From assembly GCF_001457475.1 (NCBI RefSeq), contig NZ_LN831029.1:4898001-4962000 (forward strand): a DNA stretch of 64,000 nt. The letters run 5' to 3'. The notes beneath the pieces were generated by a model. The model saw nothing but the letters and a program-made list of their open reading frames with translations. It was not told the origin of the DNA and did no database searches. The translations under genes were made by a program, and so were the position numbers. Shown here piece after piece: positions 63,004-64,000 of the stretch. Numbering within the stretch: the stretch's first letter is position 1; the number at the start of each line of letters is the position of its first letter. The DNA comes from Achromobacter xylosoxidans (lineage in GTDB: Bacteria > Pseudomonadota > Gammaproteobacteria > Burkholderiales > Burkholderiaceae_B).

Positions 63004-63665
63004 GGCGGCGGCATCCCCAGCCGATAGCCCCAGCCGCGCACGGTCTCGATCAGCCCGGCGCCGAGCTTGCGGCGCAGCTTGTGGATATGCACGTTGACGG
63101 CGTTGCTCTCGACCCGGTCGTCAAAGCCGTACAGGCTGTCGCGCAACTGGTCCATGGTGAGGATCTGCCCGGGATGCTGCAACAGCGTCTTGAGCAAGGC
63201 CAGTTCGCGCCGCTGCAGCGTGACGCGGGCGCCGTCCAGCAGGACTTCGCCGCGCGACAGGTACAACGTGAGGCGGCCGTGGTCGATGCGATCGGCGCTA
63301 TGGCCGGCCGCGCGCCGTATCAGCGCCTGCAACCGCGCGGCCAGTTCATCCAGGTCGAACGGCTTGAGGACGTAGTCGTCGGCGCCGGCGCGCAACGCCG
63401 CGACGCGCTGCGCAATTGCCGACCTGGCGGTCAGCACCAGCACCGGCAGGTCCTGGCGCCGCGCGCGCCACTTCGCCAGCAGCGTCACGCCGTCGCCATC
63501 GGGCAGACAGAGATCCAGCACACAAGCGCTGGCGTGGGACGTTTGCACCGCCAGGTCGGCCTGCCGCAGGCTCCCCACCGCATCGACCACGAAACCTTGC
63601 AGTCCCAGCCCGGCTTGAATCGCCGACGCGATGGACGCGTCATCCTCGACCAACAAAATGCGCAT
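63000..63665 (-). CDS. OmpR-family response regulator (QseB/PmrA-like)
   Basis: 221 residues. Receiver domain with VEDD, the phosphoaccepting LDLCLPDGDG aspartate and KPFD lysine; the C-terminal winged helix ends in VHIHKLRRKLG and TVRGWGYRL. It partners the adjacent kinase. The palindrome and AGTAAT direct repeats upstream are likely its targets, placing itself and the divergent permease under its control. Confidence 0.94.
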   Translation of the reverse strand: MRILLVEDDASIASAIQAGLGLQGFVVDAVGSLRQADLAVQTSHASACVLDLCLPDGDGVTLLAKWRARRQDLPVLVLTARSAIAQRVAALRAGADDYVLKPFDLDELAARLQALIRRAAGHSADRIDHGRLTLYLSRGEVLLDGARVTLQRRELALLKTLLQHPGQILTMDQLRDSLYGFDDRVESNAVNVHIHKLRRKLGAGLIETVRGWGYRLGMPPP

Positions 63666-63692
63666 CGCAGTATCCCAGTCCCGGCACGTTAT

Positions 63693-63712
63693 ACTTATTA
63701 GAAGTAATAAGT
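63693..63712. promoter_or_regulatory. 20-bp palindrome between the response regulator and TauE-like genes
   Basis: ACTTATTAGAAGTAATAAGT, perfect 8-base arms around GAAG, in an AT-rich divergent promoter. AGTAAT recurs 22 bases apart (63703 and 63725), two helical turns, the spacing expected for an OmpR-family dimer. Confidence 0.65.
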
Positions 63713-63731
63713 TAATTTCCAAAAGTAATTA

Positions 63732-64000
63732 ATGATGATGACCGCGACCCTGCTGGGACTATGCATTGGCGTCTCCCTTGGCCTGACGGGCGCTGGCGGC
63801 GGCATCCTGGCCGTGCCCGCGCTGATGTTCGGCCTGGGCCTGACGCTGACACAGGCGGCGCCGGTGGCGCTGATCGCGGTGGGCATCGCTTCGGCGGTCG
63901 GCGCCCTGCAGGGTTTGATGCGGGGCCTGGTGCGCTACAAGGCCGCCATGCTGATGGCCGCGGTGGGCGCACTGACCGCTCCCCTGGGATTGTCGCTGGC
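63732..64000 (+). CDS. TauE/SafE-family sulfite exporter-type permease (3' end outside window)
   Basis: 89 visible residues, open to the window end. The glycine-rich first segment (LTGAGGGILAVPALMFGLGL) and the following helices are typical of TauE/SafE anion permeases. Three consecutive ATG codons start at 63732. It diverges from the two-component system across a palindrome, so it may be its target and carry an organosulfur or sulfite-like anion. Confidence 0.85.
   Translation, partial: MMMTATLLGLCIGVSLGLTGAGGGILAVPALMFGLGLTLTQAAPVALIAVGIASAVGALQGLMRGLVRYKAAMLMAAVGALTAPLGLSL

Noticed and set aside
1..64000. tRNA, rRNA, CRISPR, insertion sequence or prophage structures
   Set aside because: None was recognised: no clover-leaf with CCA context, no regular spacer array, no transposase or integrase, and no phage structural gene.

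Overview
The window is high-GC, densely coded chromosomal DNA, most likely from a betaproteobacterium of the Alcaligenaceae (Achromobacter/Bordetella type). This is inferred from the canonical nos gene order, a Bug-family periplasmic receptor, many LysR/IclR/GntR regulators paired with small metabolic cassettes, and a dapA-bamC pair. No rRNA, tRNA, CRISPR array, insertion sequence or phage structural gene was seen.

Layout. 1-8.7 kb: nitrous oxide reductase cluster nosR(5' cut by the window edge)-Z-D-F-Y-L-apbE/nosX, with several 4-bp stop/start overlaps. 8.7-14.7 kb: a YhcG-type nuclease with palindromes inside its coding sequence, suhB and trmJ diverging, a Bug receptor diverging from an IclR regulator, and an MscS-type channel. 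14.9-20 kb: a tightly coupled operon of imelysin, di-heme oxidoreductase, imelysin-like protein and DUF1513 protein, of the type linked to iron uptake. 20.2-23.3 kb: an MHS-family transporter, an alpha/beta-barrel protein and a LysR regulator. 23.4-29.8 kb: an apparent nitrogen-control region, with an NtrC-like site, a near-consensus sigma-54 promoter and a GntR-type operator ahead of an NMT1/SsuA-type ABC transporter, AtzG- and AtzE-like genes and a GntR regulator, then an AtzH/HpxZ-like gene.

30.5-31.47 kb is the most unusual part: about 980 bp without a credible gene. It holds C-rich and REP-like sequence and then four gap-free copies of a ~96-bp repeat, each carrying DnaA-box-like 9-mers in 11-bp phase. 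It resembles an origin or DnaA-titration locus, although dnaA, dnaN and gidA are not nearby. 31.5-40.9 kb: dodecin, a histone-H1-like DUF6496 protein, a LysR/SDR/alcohol dehydrogenase cassette, small enzymes, and an unknown small gene behind a textbook LexA box. 41.1-51.5 kb: mutS coupled to roxA, a small lipoprotein, the dapA-bamC operon, a site-2 protease, a YciO/Sua5-type protein, a YpfJ-type metalloprotease, and a second LexA-like box ahead of an unknown two-gene unit.

52-64 kb: accessory genes (acetyltransferases, ArsR regulator, MFS transporter, PaiB-like protein, beta-propeller protein, csaA). An ibrA-acyltransferase-ibrB cassette with nested overlaps follows, then a two-component system diverging across a 20-bp palindrome from a TauE/SafE permease cut by the window end. 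Recurrent features are translational coupling by 4-bp overlaps, convergent genes overlapping at their 3' ends, and perfect palindromes in divergent promoter regions. All functional calls come from reading translations and motifs by eye; no database search was run.
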